The notes under the pieces: model-generated
Databases searched by the model: none
What the model was told of the DNA's origin: nothing
Seen by the model: only the letters and a program-made list of their open reading frames with translations
Assembly: GCA_019787685.1 (NCBI GenBank)
Contig: JAHNUO010000005.1
Coordinates: 372,001-436,000 of the forward strand
Source: Chiua virens
Lineage: Eukaryota > Basidiomycota > Agaricomycetes > Boletales > Boletaceae
Reading direction: 5' to 3'
DNA: 64,000 nucleotides
Part shown: positions 1 through 10,518 of the stretch, piece after piece
How the letters are laid out: every line of letters starts with the position of its first letter
Numbering within the stretch: position 1 is the stretch's first letter
Position numbers and translations under genes: made by a program

Positions 1-1
1 A

Positions 2-286
2 GGTATATTCCAGTTGGATGTTGATGATGAGATATGGCAAGATATAGGTCTTGATGATGCTGTCCCTAATCCCCTACTGTGGCTTGCTGATGAAAATGTC
101 CGCATGGGTATTTGCTACCTATTGGAATATGACCGTTGTGTGGAGGAGGAAACTAGACTTTGCCATGAGCACTGTGTTCTGCAAGAATGGATGATTGGGC
201 AATGGAACAGTCTTCAAAAAGCAAGAGATGAAGCTGGTGAGAAGTGTATCTCTTCAAATCTTGATTGCTCATTTTTGGCATACTAG
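2..286 (+). pseudogene. C-terminal fragment of a KDZ-transposon-type protein (possible)
   Basis: An open frame runs in from the window edge and stops at 284-286. It is acidic at first and then carries the spaced pattern P..WLADENVR.GI..LLE.DRC.EE..RL..E...LQ.W, followed by a helical stretch. From memory this resembles the C-terminal region of Agaricomycete KDZ transposases and their CxC-linked proteins; this is a family-level impression, not an alignment. An acidic frame at 618-790 (Glu-rich, with LWDAGIDDTKLMAE) may be a following exon or a continuation of the same relic. The gene is incomplete on the left and the right side runs into repeats, so I treat it as a broken transposon remnant. 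Confidence 0.35.
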
Positions 287-802
287 GTGTGGATGATCTC
301 TATCAATTAGATTTGCATGGTATTGAATTATGTAGGCTGTGTGTGCAATGGAACATGCAAGTTTGTCACATACCTTGTGCTTGGGCTATGCCAGATAGCT
401 GGGGGCCCTCAAGCATTACCCTTGACCACACTGCAGTTGCCATGCATCAATCACACACTACCTGTGGTGAGTATTTACCTCTGATTGTTATAAGCTTACA
501 TGTTCAGCAGATTTTATAGTTACTCGTACTCAAAAGGTAGGGTTTTTTATGTAATGCTTGTATTGATACTAACTTACTATTTAGGATAGTGCTGAAGATA
601 GAATAGGGGAGGATGAGTTGAGTGAGGATGAGGAGGAAGAGGAAGAGGCAGGAGCAAAACTATGGGATGCTGGCATTGATGATACTAAACTAATGGCAGA
701 AACTGAGGAGGTTGCATTAGCCTATGAGTATCACCTCCATGGACAAGGTGATGAGTTATCCAATGTAAATTACTCCAAAGAGATATATTATGAGATGTCT
801 TT

Positions 803-970
803 GGGAATTCCCCTAGCCACCAACTTATTCACTGGGAATTCCCCTAGCCACCATCCATATTCACAGGGAATTCCCCTGACTACCATCCATATCCAGTGGG
901 ATTTCCCAGAGTACCTAGGGAATTCCCAGAGAACATGGAGAGTTCCCAGAGTGCTTGGGGAATTTCCCTG
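803..970. repeat. Array of GGGAATTCCC palindromes, about 31-bp period at first
   Basis: The 10-base palindrome GGGAATTCCC occurs exactly at 803-812, 834-843, 866-875 and 918-927. Diverged forms lie at 898-907 (GGGATTTCCC), near 939-945 and near 957-968. The spacer after the first three copies repeats the words CTAGCCACC or CTACCATCC and ATCCATAT. The first three units are spaced by 31-32 bases. It is a small minisatellite built on an EcoRI-type palindrome, inside or just beyond the acidic open frame. Confidence 0.8.
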
Positions 971-1011
971 GTCACCATCCATGGTACCCTTAAGTAGGTG
1001 ACTAAAGTGCA

Positions 1012-1216
1012 AAACCTTCTCTTCCTCAGCGCTCATGTTGCTCAAGTCCACTGAGGTGAGCTGACACTTTATTCTTGTAATCTTGTTACTTATGCTGTAC
1101 CTAGAACTCCTCTTCCAGGTAATCACATAGTGCTTGTGTTGCTCAAGTCCACTGAGAACTCCTTTTCTAGTTCTTCATTCAGGTTATGAGCCCCAAGTTC
1201 TGACCAGGCAGAACTC
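1012..1216. repeat. Two partial copies of a dispersed segment also present at 35.9 kb
   Basis: Blocks at 1012-1052 and about 1131-1216 match 35894-35998. Both contain the words CTTCTCTTCCTCAGCGCTC or TTCTAGTTCTTC.TTCAGG. Almost all differences from the 35.9-kb copy are CG in that copy and CA or TG here. Read on the minus strand the shared segment gives a peptide like S..SN.SAEEEKVL, so it may be a gene tail captured by a transposon. The homology at the right-hand copy begins exactly at the end of the copia LTR. Confidence 0.6.
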
Positions 1217-1225
1217 AATCTTGAC

Positions 1226-3454
1226 AAAGAATTCGAACTTAAATTTTAATCCCACATTCATCTTAACCATGGGGAAACATCAGCAAACCAGCCAACCAAA
1301 ATAGCCGAGGTTCCAGATTCTCGGGAAATTTAGCTGACCCCCTGGCAGTCCCAGCACGGCACAATGTTACCTGGGCTATCACAGCCTGTTGTGATTGCTG
1401 AACCTCTTGTTTGCAACTTTGCCATGCAAAGTGCTGCATGCAAATGTTCAATCTAATGACAATCAACAACTAAAATCCCTTCTTCTCACAGCAACACAGT
1501 GATAATTAGTACAAATTGTAATACAGTTACTATGGTGATCGTAACAGTGACAGGAAACTTGAACAAAGTACATTAAAACATTAGCAACTTGAAACTTGAG
1601 CTTCAGGCTGAGTCGGAACAATGTGTGTAACTTAAAAGAAATGATCGACATGGATATTGACTCAGAAGCGGAATAGCAGCAAATGAGAGCATTGACACAA
1701 GTAAGGTAAACACGAGTGTGAACAAAGGTGGCAGAGGAACCAAGATGATGGAGATGAGCAATTGAACAAACATGCTTCATGAACATCCCAAGCCAGAAAA
1801 TCAAAGAACATACTTACTTCAGAGGATCCAGAAAGGCCTAGGACACACAACTAACAAAGATGATGAAACAAATCGACTCGGAGGATGTCCAGTTGCAATC
1901 TAGAGACATCAAAGAAGAAACATAGCGTCAAAATGCTTTGATTACGATGAGGGTCGTCCAGAAGGTTGATCATGCAACAAGAAATGCATGCAATGACTTG
2001 AGGTAAGTCGGAATGCAACTGCTACTAGTAGCTGAGAGCAGGGGTTAGTCCGAATGGAATAAAGACAAGACAGAGACGAATGTACTAGCGTCATCCACAC
2101 CACCTCTGACCAGTCATGTTGACGTCACCTTCATCGTTGACAGCTGAACCCACTGTGTCGTCGAGGAGGATTGAAAACATGAGCTAGATAAATGGTCGAC
2201 GCCATACTAGTGAAACAAGCAAGAATACTCACCACCATGACAGCATCCCACCAAGAACATTTCAGGCACTCCAGACATGTCATGTAGAGTCTACAGAAGG
2301 AGATCAGGAGTCAAGTAGTATATGGTTAGTACCCCGGGCCATCCAACTTGGATGGATATACCCTTCAACTCTGATTGCAGTACTAGTAGAACTGAATAAC
2401 CACTGGGGTGCGGGACCTCTTGTGCCAACTCGGAAGGAAGAAAGGTTGAAACAAATGGTGGCAAATGATTCAGAAGGTGGTGAATGAGAGCGACAGATAT
2501 GGTCGTGTTATGAATGAGTGATATCATGTGCTCTTTTCACATGGACTTCATCTCGTTTAACAATCTAATCCAACCCACACTAAAGTCTGCACTGGAATTC
2601 CTCCATCTCTCAGGTTGACGCAAGTTGACAACCAGGATCAACTCTGTACAAATACATAGAGTTGAACTGAAGGTATGATATAGGGACATAGGGACATAGG
2701 TACACAGACACATTGTATACATGTACAAGTGCCCCGGCATATGTACATGAGTGCTGAGCTGCAGGCATAACAATCAGTCCAATACAACATCAAGGGTAGA
2801 TGACGACCGATCTGTGTCATAATCAATGCATCAACAACTGGATCAACATATCCCAACCCACGAGACATGAAAAGTGAAACTTACTGGATAGATTCAGGTT
2901 ACTGTGATATGATTCATGCATCGTGCAGTCAAGAGCAACCGAGTGACCACTCCACCTGTTTGAAAAGTGGACACAACCAACAACTTCATCTGCAGCACAT
3001 AAGTCATCACGTGCCCTTTCCAGGAAAACTCGATTGAGTTGCAAGGTGAGAACATTTCGGTAGAGGATCTCTTGTGCGAGGTCTTGTCACAAACAAGAGA
3101 TTTGACAATTGCTTCGAGCAGCTTCAAGTAGAAGGTGGGCCTCCCCATTGTTGTGTGGAGTCGGGGGAATGATGTGCTGTAAAAATTAGCAGGATGTACA
3201 TGCCAGCTTAGCCTGAGAATAACTCACCATTGACATAGAACCCACAGGCCTGAAACTGCGACCATTAACTACTTCATCAGGTGATTCCCCCTTTTCAACT
3301 GCTCATGTGTTCAAGCATATATTGTCACATAACTCTGGTCAATAACTGGTGATGGTACCAGCATAGGATCAATATGTCAGATAGATAGTGTTCTCATGAA
3401 GAGCTGCCATAAACAATGGAGCCAGGAGAAATGTCTCATCAGACTTGTAACAAA
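1226..3454. other. No gene recognised
   Basis: Only short frames with no recognisable motif are visible on either strand. CpG is scarce, as in the rest of the left half. The sequence looks like decayed transposon or intergenic DNA. The five bases just left of E1 (3455-3459, CATCA) are its target-site duplication. Confidence 0.5.
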
Positions 3455-3459
3455 CATCA

Positions 3460-3892
3460 TGAAACAACCTAGAACAAAGCTAGACTGTTTAAAGTGTAGT
3501 GGATGAAGTGAGAGGGGGTTCAGTCCAGCAGAGAGGCAAAAACTCCAAGAGAACTTTGTTAGAGCTCTCTGGCTGTCATTCATGGGGTTTATATACTACA
3601 TGGATATTGGAGTTCTAATCTGAGTATGAACTACGTAGATAAGCATAATGTATCCTATTGGATGATAAGGTGTGAATCGGTATGAGTCATAGATAAGAGC
3701 ATAGCCTTACACTGCCGATGATGAGTCAGTGATAAGGGAAATGAAAAGATAAGAGGCATGTGTTGATGGATGCTGTGTTATTGTGGCAGCCAATCGGATA
3801 TGATCCTTTGGACGGCCTTGACATGAGGCGTTTATGTTTAGAATCGATTAAACGTTGAAGTCCAGAAGTGAGGAAAAGTTGGTATCGTAACA
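3460..3892 (-). repeat. E1 3' LTR
   Basis: 433 bp, TG...CA on the plus strand, with inverted ends TGAAACAACC / CGTAACA. It equals the LTR at 9890-10322 except for A versus G at 3709. The last codons of pol (stop at 3838-3840) lie inside this LTR. Confidence 0.95.
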
Positions 3893-6800
3893 CTATCCCC
3901 CTTCTGTTGATCAGACTCCGAATGATCTATTTCATGATTAAGACGATGGAGACTATCCTCATCTTCGTGTGAAGTTTTATCGTCATAGGTTCGGAACATA
4001 GAGTTGAATTCGGTTTGCGTGACTTTTAGTTTTCTTGGGGCATCCGGATGTGCTTCATGGAAGTCAGAGATAAGATCCAGCGCATTCTTTAGATTCTTTA
4101 GGGGTTCCCAAGTTCTTTCGTCATCGTCATAACCTTTCCAGTGTATGAGATATTCTAAGCGGCGTCCCTTCATTCGGGAATCAACGATGTATTCCGCTTC
4201 AAATTCTTCTTCTCGGTCATCTCCGACTACTATAGGCCATGGTTTGTAGACTGGCTGATCGGGTAGATGTTCCTTATAAGGTTTGACCTGAGAAATATTT
4301 ACGACTGGGTGTATTCTCATAGTTCGTGGGAGTCGAAGTTTTACAGCATTTGGTCCATGCATAGAGATTATGTCATAGGGGCCAATCCATTTATCCGTGA
4401 ATTTTGGATGTTGTTTTATTTTTAGGTTTGCCATAGTGAGCCAGACCTTATCGCCAACCGAGTAGGAAGGGGGTTCTGATCTCGATCTATCTGCAATGTT
4501 TTTCATATTTTCCGCGGCTTTATCTATATTAGATTTGGTTTGTTCTAGAACTTCGGAGAAATCCGTGATAAAGTTCTGGGCAGCCAGGTTTTTCATGGAT
4601 TGTGGCATAATTCCCATTCTAGGGATGTAGGAACGTGTGATTTCGAATGGTGAGAATTTAGTGGCAGTATGTTTCTTGCTGTTATAGGAGAATTGTGCGA
4701 GAGGAAGCCAGTCGGCCCATGTGTTATCTTTCTCAGCACAGAACATGCGAAGGTATTGCTGCACTTCTCAGTTCATTCATTCCGATTGTCCATCCGTTTG
4801 TGGGTGATGTGTGGTGCTTAATTTGGGTGTTATTTTTAACCCTGAGCATATATCTTTCATTAGTTGGGAAGCGAATTGTGGTCCTCTATCCGATATGATA
4901 GTTTTCGGGAGGCCATGATGTTTCCATATGTGTGAGAGATATAATTTAGCGAGATCCATAGATGAACATGTCTTGTGGCATGGGATGAATTCTACTTCTT
5001 TAGAGAAGCGATCCACGACTGTTAGGATAGAATCATAGGAGTGTGAAAGTGGGAGGTCTGTGATGAAATCTGCTGATATCTTCCCATGGTAATGTCGGTG
5101 TTTCTAGGGGTTGCAGGAGTCCTGCTGTTTGTTGATTAGAACCCTTGAAGTGAGCGCATCTTTCACAATGTGAGACATAATTTTTGACTTCTTCGTTCAT
5201 TCGAGGCCAAATATAGGTTCGAGATAGAAGTTCTAAAGTTTTGTCATAACCGGGGTGTCCTGCTTCCGGTGTGTCATGAAACATGGTAATAGATTTGGTG
5301 CGTAGAGCATCCGGAATGAAGATCCTATCCCCCTTTCTAAGGAAGGCGTCCTCGACTTTGTATCCCATAGAAAGTAAGTGTTTCATGGCATTAGGTGATA
5401 GTTTCATAGTTTCATGTTGTACGTCAGATAAGAATTTATCGCCATTGTATAGGAGAGTGACGGCTGATCTGATCTTAGATGGATCCATGAGAAGGATTCC
5501 TTTGTTATCATCTTTGATTCCGATCATGTGATCTTCTCTTCTACTTAAGGCATCTGCTTTTCCCATAGTGACTCCAGCTTTGTGGTGCCAAGTGAAGTTA
5601 AAACGTGAGAGATATTGTGCCCATCTCGCTTGTCTTCGGTTAAGATCTTGGCGTGTCATAAACCACGTAAGATTCTGGTGGTCATTCCATATTTCAAATT
5701 CATATTTTGCACCCTCAAGATAGTGGCGCCATAGTTCTAGAGAGCGGATAACCGAGAGCATTTCTTTATCAGCTATTGGGTAATTCCGTTCTTCCGGGGT
5801 CATAGAGTGGCTATTGTAAGCGACAGGGTTCCAAAGTCCTTCTTTTTCTAAAGATAGAACTGCTCCTGTAGCAAAATCCGATGAGTCACATTCTAAGCGA
5901 TATTTGGCATTCTGATCCGGATAAGCTAGGATAGGGGCTGTCGTAAAAGCCTTTTTAAGCATAGTGAATGCTTCGTCACAAGCGAAGGTCCATTCAAATT
6001 TTTGATCCTTTTTAGTAAGGTCATGTAAAGGTCGTGCTATTTTTCCATAATCTTTAATGAATCTTCGATAGAAGTTGGCAAGTCCAAGGAAACTTCTGAT
6101 GTGTTTGACTGAGGTGGGAGTGGGCCATTCAGCGACCGCTTTGGTTTTCTCATTGTCCATTTTAATTCCATCAGTTCCCACGATCATTCCGAGGAAGTCC
6201 ACTTCTTTTATGCGGAAGAAGCATTTTTCTGGTTTTACGTAGAGGTCGTTCTCTTCGAGGCGTTTAAGCACCTCGAGTACGATTTTGTCATGAGTTTCAT
6301 AATCATCAGTATCTGTAAAGATCATGAGGTCATCGATGTAAACGACAACGACGCCATTCATATCGGCAAAGATTTCGTTCATCATGGTTTGAAACGTTGC
6401 TGGTGAGTTACATAATCCAAAGTACATGACGATAGGTGACAAAAGCTGCTTTCCATTCATCGCCTTCTTTGATGCGTACGTTATTGTATCCCCATCGGAG
6501 ATCCATTTTCGTAAAAAGCTTAGCGTCTTTTAATTTATCCACAAGCTGCGAGATAAGCGGCAAGGGGTAGTTATTCTTAGTCGTATGTTCGTTTAGCTAT
6601 TGGTAATCCTGGACCATACGCTTCTTTCCATCTTTCTTAGGGACAAAGAAGACCAGGGATGTCTGTTCGGACTTAGAGGGTCTGATGTAACCTTTCTTTA
6701 GTTGGTCATCAATAAAAGCCAAGACCTCCTCTTGTTCTGTGACAGAGAGGGGTATTAAGCGACCCTTCTTGGGAACGAAAGACTCTTTTAGGTCGATGCT

Positions 6801-7672
6801 GTGATCCCATGGTTTGCGTAATGGTATCCTTTCGGATTCCATTTTTCCAAATACTTTAGCATATTTTAAATATTCTCATGGGACCATCTCTTCAAGAGTG
6901 CGTTCCTTAGGAGGAGAAGGTGGAGTTTCCATGTTTGCGGTAAAAATACGAGATTCTGCGATAGAGTTTGCATATTTAAGTTCTTCTGCGATAATGGAAT
7001 CCAAGAAATCGTCTTCTTCTTGAGAATGACATGATTCGGGACATCTCCGCATTACAACCGATCCTGTGGACCAATCAATATGGGGGTTGTGGTGCTTTAA
7101 CCATGTATATCCGAGGATAAGGTCGTTCTTTCCAAGGTTGGTAATTTCTGCATCCACTATTTCCCTGTGTCCTTTGTAATCAATCAGGATTTGTGTGGCG
7201 TGAGTAATAGAACCCGCTTGATTCTTGGTTCCATCGACATTAAAGACTTGTATGGCATGAGGTAGCGCGTGTGTGGGAAGTTTATGCTTAGTGACGTAAT
7301 CCTCGTGTATGAAGATCGCATTAGCTCCACTATCTAGAAGCGCTTTTGCTCCAACATAACCAATTTGGTTTACTGGGGATACCAAAATTGGTAAAACAAT
7401 TTCTTTTTCTACCGATGTAGATCTAATGAAAGACCCATCGGGTATTTGTTTTGGGACAGAATTAAGCACGGAACTATCGTGTCCGCTGCACTCCGCAGAG
7501 ACGCTGTCAACGCTTTCGTTTTCTGTTGTTTTTGGTGATTTAGGTAGTTTATCCTCTTGCCGGGGAGGTTTTTCTGAATAGGCGAAATCGAATTTCAAAG
7601 AAACAGTGTTTTCATAATATTTAGGAAGGGTTGTGCGAATGTGAGATCCCAGTTTACTCAGTTCGCCTTGCC
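3838..7672 (-). pseudogene. E1 pol: protease-RT-RNase H-integrase-chromodomain, broken
   Basis: Domains in order on the minus strand are: protease with LLDSGANAIF (about 7330-7350); reverse transcriptase with FVPKKDGKKRMVQDY and VVYIDDLMIF (about 6320-6345); RNase H (LECDSSDFATGAV); integrase HHCC finger (HPGYDKTLELL...HCERC) and D,D,E core (ISDRGPQF, HPQTDGQSE); and a chromodomain (YIVDSRMKG...LIHWKGYDDDERTWEP). Compared with E2, the reading frame is broken by CGA-to-TGA stops at 6876-6878, 4777-4779 and 4768-4770. There is also a TAC-to-TAG stop at 6597-6599, a 20-bp deletion near 6430-6450 that removes part of the RT palm, and a 2-bp deletion near 5080. No functional Pol can be made. Confidence 0.93.
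3893..3905 (-). promoter_or_regulatory. E1 polypurine tract
   Basis: On the minus strand this reads AGAAGGGGGATAG and directly abuts the TGTTACG start of the 3' LTR. That is the position and composition expected of the plus-strand DNA primer in LTR elements. The same tract sits at 28535-28547 in E2. Confidence 0.85.
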
Positions 7673-7679
7673 TTTTCCC
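7608..7679 (-). promoter_or_regulatory. E1 gag-pol -1 frameshift signal
   Basis: On the minus strand the gag-frame codons G GGA AAA form the slippery heptamer GGGAAAA (7673-7679). Six bases later GCGAAC-TGAG can pair with CTCA-C-ATTCGC, with the gag stop inside the stem. In E2 the second arm is GTTCGC and pairs fully; here one C-G pair is lost by a CG-to-CA change. Pol is open in the -1 frame from this point. Confidence 0.75.
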
Positions 7680-8830
7680 TTCTTTTCGGTTTCGTATTTG
7701 TCATAATAATATGCCTGTACTTCTTCAGGAGTCATTCCTCGGATGGCCGCGAAAGGGTCCTTATCCGGGACTGAAGAAGTTGAAGCTTTAGGGGCTTCTT
7801 TTTGAGATGTGGATCTCGCTTTTCGAGTTTTACCACATGAGGCTTTATGGTTGCCGGCATAGAATTTGCATTCTGGGCATTGCACCTTGGGTTTAGGGCA
7901 TTCCCTTGGGATATGTCCCTTTTCTCCGCAGTTGAAGTACTTGTTGTTGGGGTTGACCTTCTTTTGGCCAAATGCCCTAACTTCTTTGCCGGTGAACCAG
8001 CCATCTTCGTCTTGTTCATATGTTACGGCCCCTATGTCCATTGCATTGGGGTCCTTTTGTTTCCAGTTTCTTTCTCCTCGGACATAGTTGATTGACTCGA
8101 AGGAGTTACCTGCCGTGTGAATAGCGGCTAGGTATTTGATAACTGCTTGGTTGCGGTCATCAATATAGGACGGGTGTTTAGGGTTCATATAGATCGGATC
8201 GTTCGGATCCTGCCATTGTCCATCTTTGAAGATTTGGAATATTATACTTCTGGCGGTGTTTGTTTCCAGAAGTCTTATGGCATGTGTGGGATCAATCTGG
8301 GCTTGCTGCCACAGATTTTCCCATCGGACTATGAAGTCTTCGACCCTCATGTTACCCTGTTTCAGGTTTTCCAATTGGGTACGAGCCCAGTCCACCTTGT
8401 TGTTTTGTCAGAACATTCCTTCTATGTCCACGACTAATTGTGCCCATGTGAGTTTAGAACCTTGACCTAATCTTGTCTCGGCGAATTGCGAGCTTTTTGC
8501 TCCTTTGAGACATGAGAGTACAGCGAGTACCGCATGGTGTGAGTCAGGGGCGATAGCCCTCTGATTGATGTTGAGCCATCCTTTCATCTTGGCCCACCAT
8601 TCTTCGAATTTGGCTTGGTCTCCATCATAGAGACCGGGGTCTGCGAATATCTCGACTTTGGATGAGGTGGCAGCTGGTGCGGTTGCTCCAGCGTTTATTT
8701 TGTTTTCTAGCGTGGCAACTACATTTGTCAATTCTTGGACCAGCCAAGCCGATGCCGTGAGACGATCCCCATCGTTCAACGATTGGTTGTTTAGATCTTT
8801 AAGGGCGGTGGCGTAGGTGTATCCTGACAT
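7658..8830 (-). pseudogene. E1 gag, one nonsense codon and a damaged zinc knuckle
   Basis: The natural start is the ATG at 8830; the frame can be followed to the TGA at 7658-7660. It is interrupted by TGA at 8408-8410, where E2 has CGA (Arg in MFRQNN). The capsid-like part has FADPG.YDG..AKFEEWW, shared with E2. The nucleocapsid knuckle is CX2CX4HX4C in E2, but here its first Cys is Tyr (KYFNCGEKGHIPREC). The whole protein is much more diverged from E2 Gag (very roughly 60% identical by eye) than Pol is. The 3' end overlaps the gag-pol frameshift signal. Confidence 0.9.
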
Positions 8831-8832
8831 GT

Positions 8833-9078
8833 TTACCAAGCGTCAGTTGCAGGCTCTGGTGCTCCCCAAGCGTTAGCGGTGGCTGTTCCGTATTCTTCAT
8901 AGGGTGAGAATAAACCAAATGTGACTGCGAAAGGGTAGTCTCGTCGTTTGATTGAGATGTAAATTGGGCATTGGGATTCTTGTACCTTGTTTGTAAGGTA
9001 GAATGCGATATAGCCGAAATAGAAGGTAGTGATTGTGCAGGAGATGATGAATGCTACTGCGACGAGTTCCCAAGACAT
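8833..9078 (-). CDS. E1 ORF2: small one-helix membrane protein
   Basis: 81 residues from a genuine ATG (9078-9076). Residues about 5-28 are strongly hydrophobic (VAVAFIISCTITTFYFGYIA), suggesting a single membrane anchor or signal anchor. A soluble tail follows with SPYEEY and WGAP motifs. The E2 counterpart (33512-33781) has the same plan (helix, PYEQ, WNAP, C-terminal DW) but poor sequence identity. The stop TAA is followed by two bases and then the gag ATG, the same spacing as in E2. I know of no named family for it. Its place between ORF1 and gag suggests translation by reinitiation. Confidence 0.7.
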   Translation of the reverse strand: MSWELVAVAFIISCTITTFYFGYIAFYLTNKVQESQCPIYISIKRRDYPFAVTFGLFSPYEEYGTATANAWGAPEPATDAW

Positions 9079-9093
9079 AAAGTGAATTTCTAT

Positions 9094-9656
9094 TTAAAGG
9101 TAGTGAGAAGGGATCCTAAGAGTATTTCTAGGACGTAATGAGGGGTAGTCTTGGTTATCGTATTGTGAGTAGGGACGTATACAAGAGGGAACTTGGTTCG
9201 CTTTGTAGCGTCTAAGTATTCTTTTTCTCTCTAAGTCCGTTCGTGCGTTTCTCCTTTCGATCTCTCTGGGTGGGAGCCAGTCATTAGGGTCTCCTAAACT
9301 TTCCTCAGAGGGCTCTCGTAGTGGAGCAGGTGGGAGTGGTGAGGGTTCTCGCACTGGAAGGGGAGCGGGAAAATATTCGTGCTTAGCCTCAACTTCCTCT
9401 GTCGGATACCTCAATTCCGGGCTGTTGGACCGGGTTGACTCTCTGGTGGTTGAGTAGTCTGGGAGCGAAGAGTCGTCTCCTAAAAAGTGCCCAAGTAGGG
9501 CATGGAAAATCTCTGTGTCTGTGCGGTCCTCGGGATCAAGATTCTCTAAGGTGACTACCTCGGCGAGATAGGCGGCGTCAAGAATGTAGGGCTCTTCCTT
9601 GATGTCAGGGAAGGCTTCGTTGGCAGCGGCGACAATGGAGAGAGGGAGGGAAGTCA
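9094..9656 (-). CDS. E1 ORF1: extra upstream ORF, starts by splicing
   Basis: An open frame of about 188 codons has no internal Met. Joining A at 9791 to TG at 9656-9655 across the intron 9657-9790 creates ATG ACT TCC CTC, in frame. The protein has an acidic N-terminal part (EAFPDIKEEPYILDAAYLAE, DPEDRTDTEIFHALLGHF), a Ser/Pro-rich middle (LPVREPSPLPPAPLREPSEE) and a basic tail (EIERRNARTDLERKRILRRY). It is about 80% identical to the E2 copy by eye and undamaged here although gag and pol are broken. I do not recognise the family. Confidence 0.75.
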
Positions 9657-9790
9657 CTATTTTTTGTGGTCTCAGTAAAGAGGACAATCAGCGACGGGGT
9701 GCGCTATCGACTTCTGCGCTATTGTGGACCTTTGGTCTCGAGCGGCTTCTGAAGAGGATATAATCTTCCGTTCAAAGGGTTGCGACTTAC
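9657..9790 (-). other. E1 leader intron (134 bp)
   Basis: On the minus strand the donor is CACAGA|GTAAGTC and the acceptor AAATAG|TGACTTCC, with a branch-like TTTACTGAGAC just upstream. The intron occupies the same place as the 139-bp intron in E2, and splicing makes an ATG in both. This is inference from sequence only. Confidence 0.7.
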
Positions 9791-9876
9791 TCTGTGCGCT
9801 TGTTCCTCTTGTTTAGTGGTAAGACAGCTACGACGAGGTCGAGGGACTTGACAGTAGTATCGACGGCGAAGAAAGC

Positions 9877-9887
9877 AACAAAGTTCT
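9877..9887 (-). promoter_or_regulatory. E1 primer-binding site, self-priming type
   Basis: On the minus strand this 11-mer is AGAACTTTGTT, two bases after the 5' LTR. It lacks the TGG expected for a tRNA primer. Its exact reverse complement AACAAAGTTCT lies in the LTR (9980-9990), about 30 bases after the TATATAAA box at 10018-10025, where transcription should begin. This is the arrangement known for the self-priming element Tf1. Confidence 0.75.
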
Positions 9888-9889
9888 AA

Positions 9890-10322
9890 TGAAACAACCT
9901 AGAACAAAGCTAGACTGTTTAAAGTGTAGTGGATGAAGTGAGAGGGGGTTCAGTCCAGCAGAGAGGCAAAAACTCCAAGAGAACTTTGTTAGAGCTCTCT
10001 GGCTGTCATTCATGGGGTTTATATACTACATGGATATTGGAGTTCTAATCTGAGTATGAACTACGTAGATAAGCATAATGTATCCTATTGGATGATAAGG
10101 TGTGAATCGGTATGAGTCATAGATAAGAGCATAGCCTTGCACTGCCGATGATGAGTCAGTGATAAGGGAAATGAAAAGATAAGAGGCATGTGTTGATGGA
10201 TGCTGTGTTATTGTGGCAGCCAATCGGATATGATCCTTTGGACGGCCTTGACATGAGGCGTTTATGTTTAGAATCGATTAAACGTTGAAGTCCAGAAGTG
10301 AGGAAAAGTTGGTATCGTAACA
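9890..10322 (-). repeat. E1 5' LTR with promoter
   Basis: 433 bp. The TATA box TATATAAA is at 10018-10025 (minus strand) and the predicted transcript start near 9990, so U3 is about 330 bp and R-U5 about 100 bp. One base differs from the 3' LTR, so insertion was recent. Confidence 0.93.
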
Positions 10323-10518
10323 CATCATTGTGCTGGGATGATCCACAAGGCCTCTCCGTGTTAAGGTTTTGACTTGGAGAGAACATCAGGGAAGGAGATG
10401 GTGAGGTTGAATTCATGGTTTGAAGGTCTTACGAAGAGCGTGGTAAGTCCTCTCGGCAAACTTCTACACGAGGCTTATTACTCTCTATCAATCTGGTTGT
10501 TTGAAAGCTCCCACTCTA

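Larger units (their letters stand above)
3460..10322 (-). mobile_element. Ty3/gypsy chromovirus copy E1 (defective)
   Basis: A complete LTR retrotransposon lies on the minus strand. Its two 433-bp LTRs (3460-3892 and 9890-10322) start TG and end CA and differ at a single base (3709). The perfect 5-bp direct repeat CATCA flanks it at 3455-3459 and 10323-10327. The order on the minus strand is 5' LTR, self-complementary priming site, leader with intron, ORF1, ORF2, gag, pol with integrase and chromodomain, purine tract, 3' LTR. The chromodomain and the self-priming design place it with the Tf1/sushi-type chromoviruses. Gag and pol carry stops and frameshifts, so it cannot be autonomous. The sister copy E2 (28112-35001) shows the intact plan. 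Confidence 0.95.

Noticed and set aside
9094..9687. ORF1 of E1 starting at 9687
   Set aside because: The first codon there is TTG in a eukaryotic element; the splice-made ATG at 9791/9656 fits both copies.
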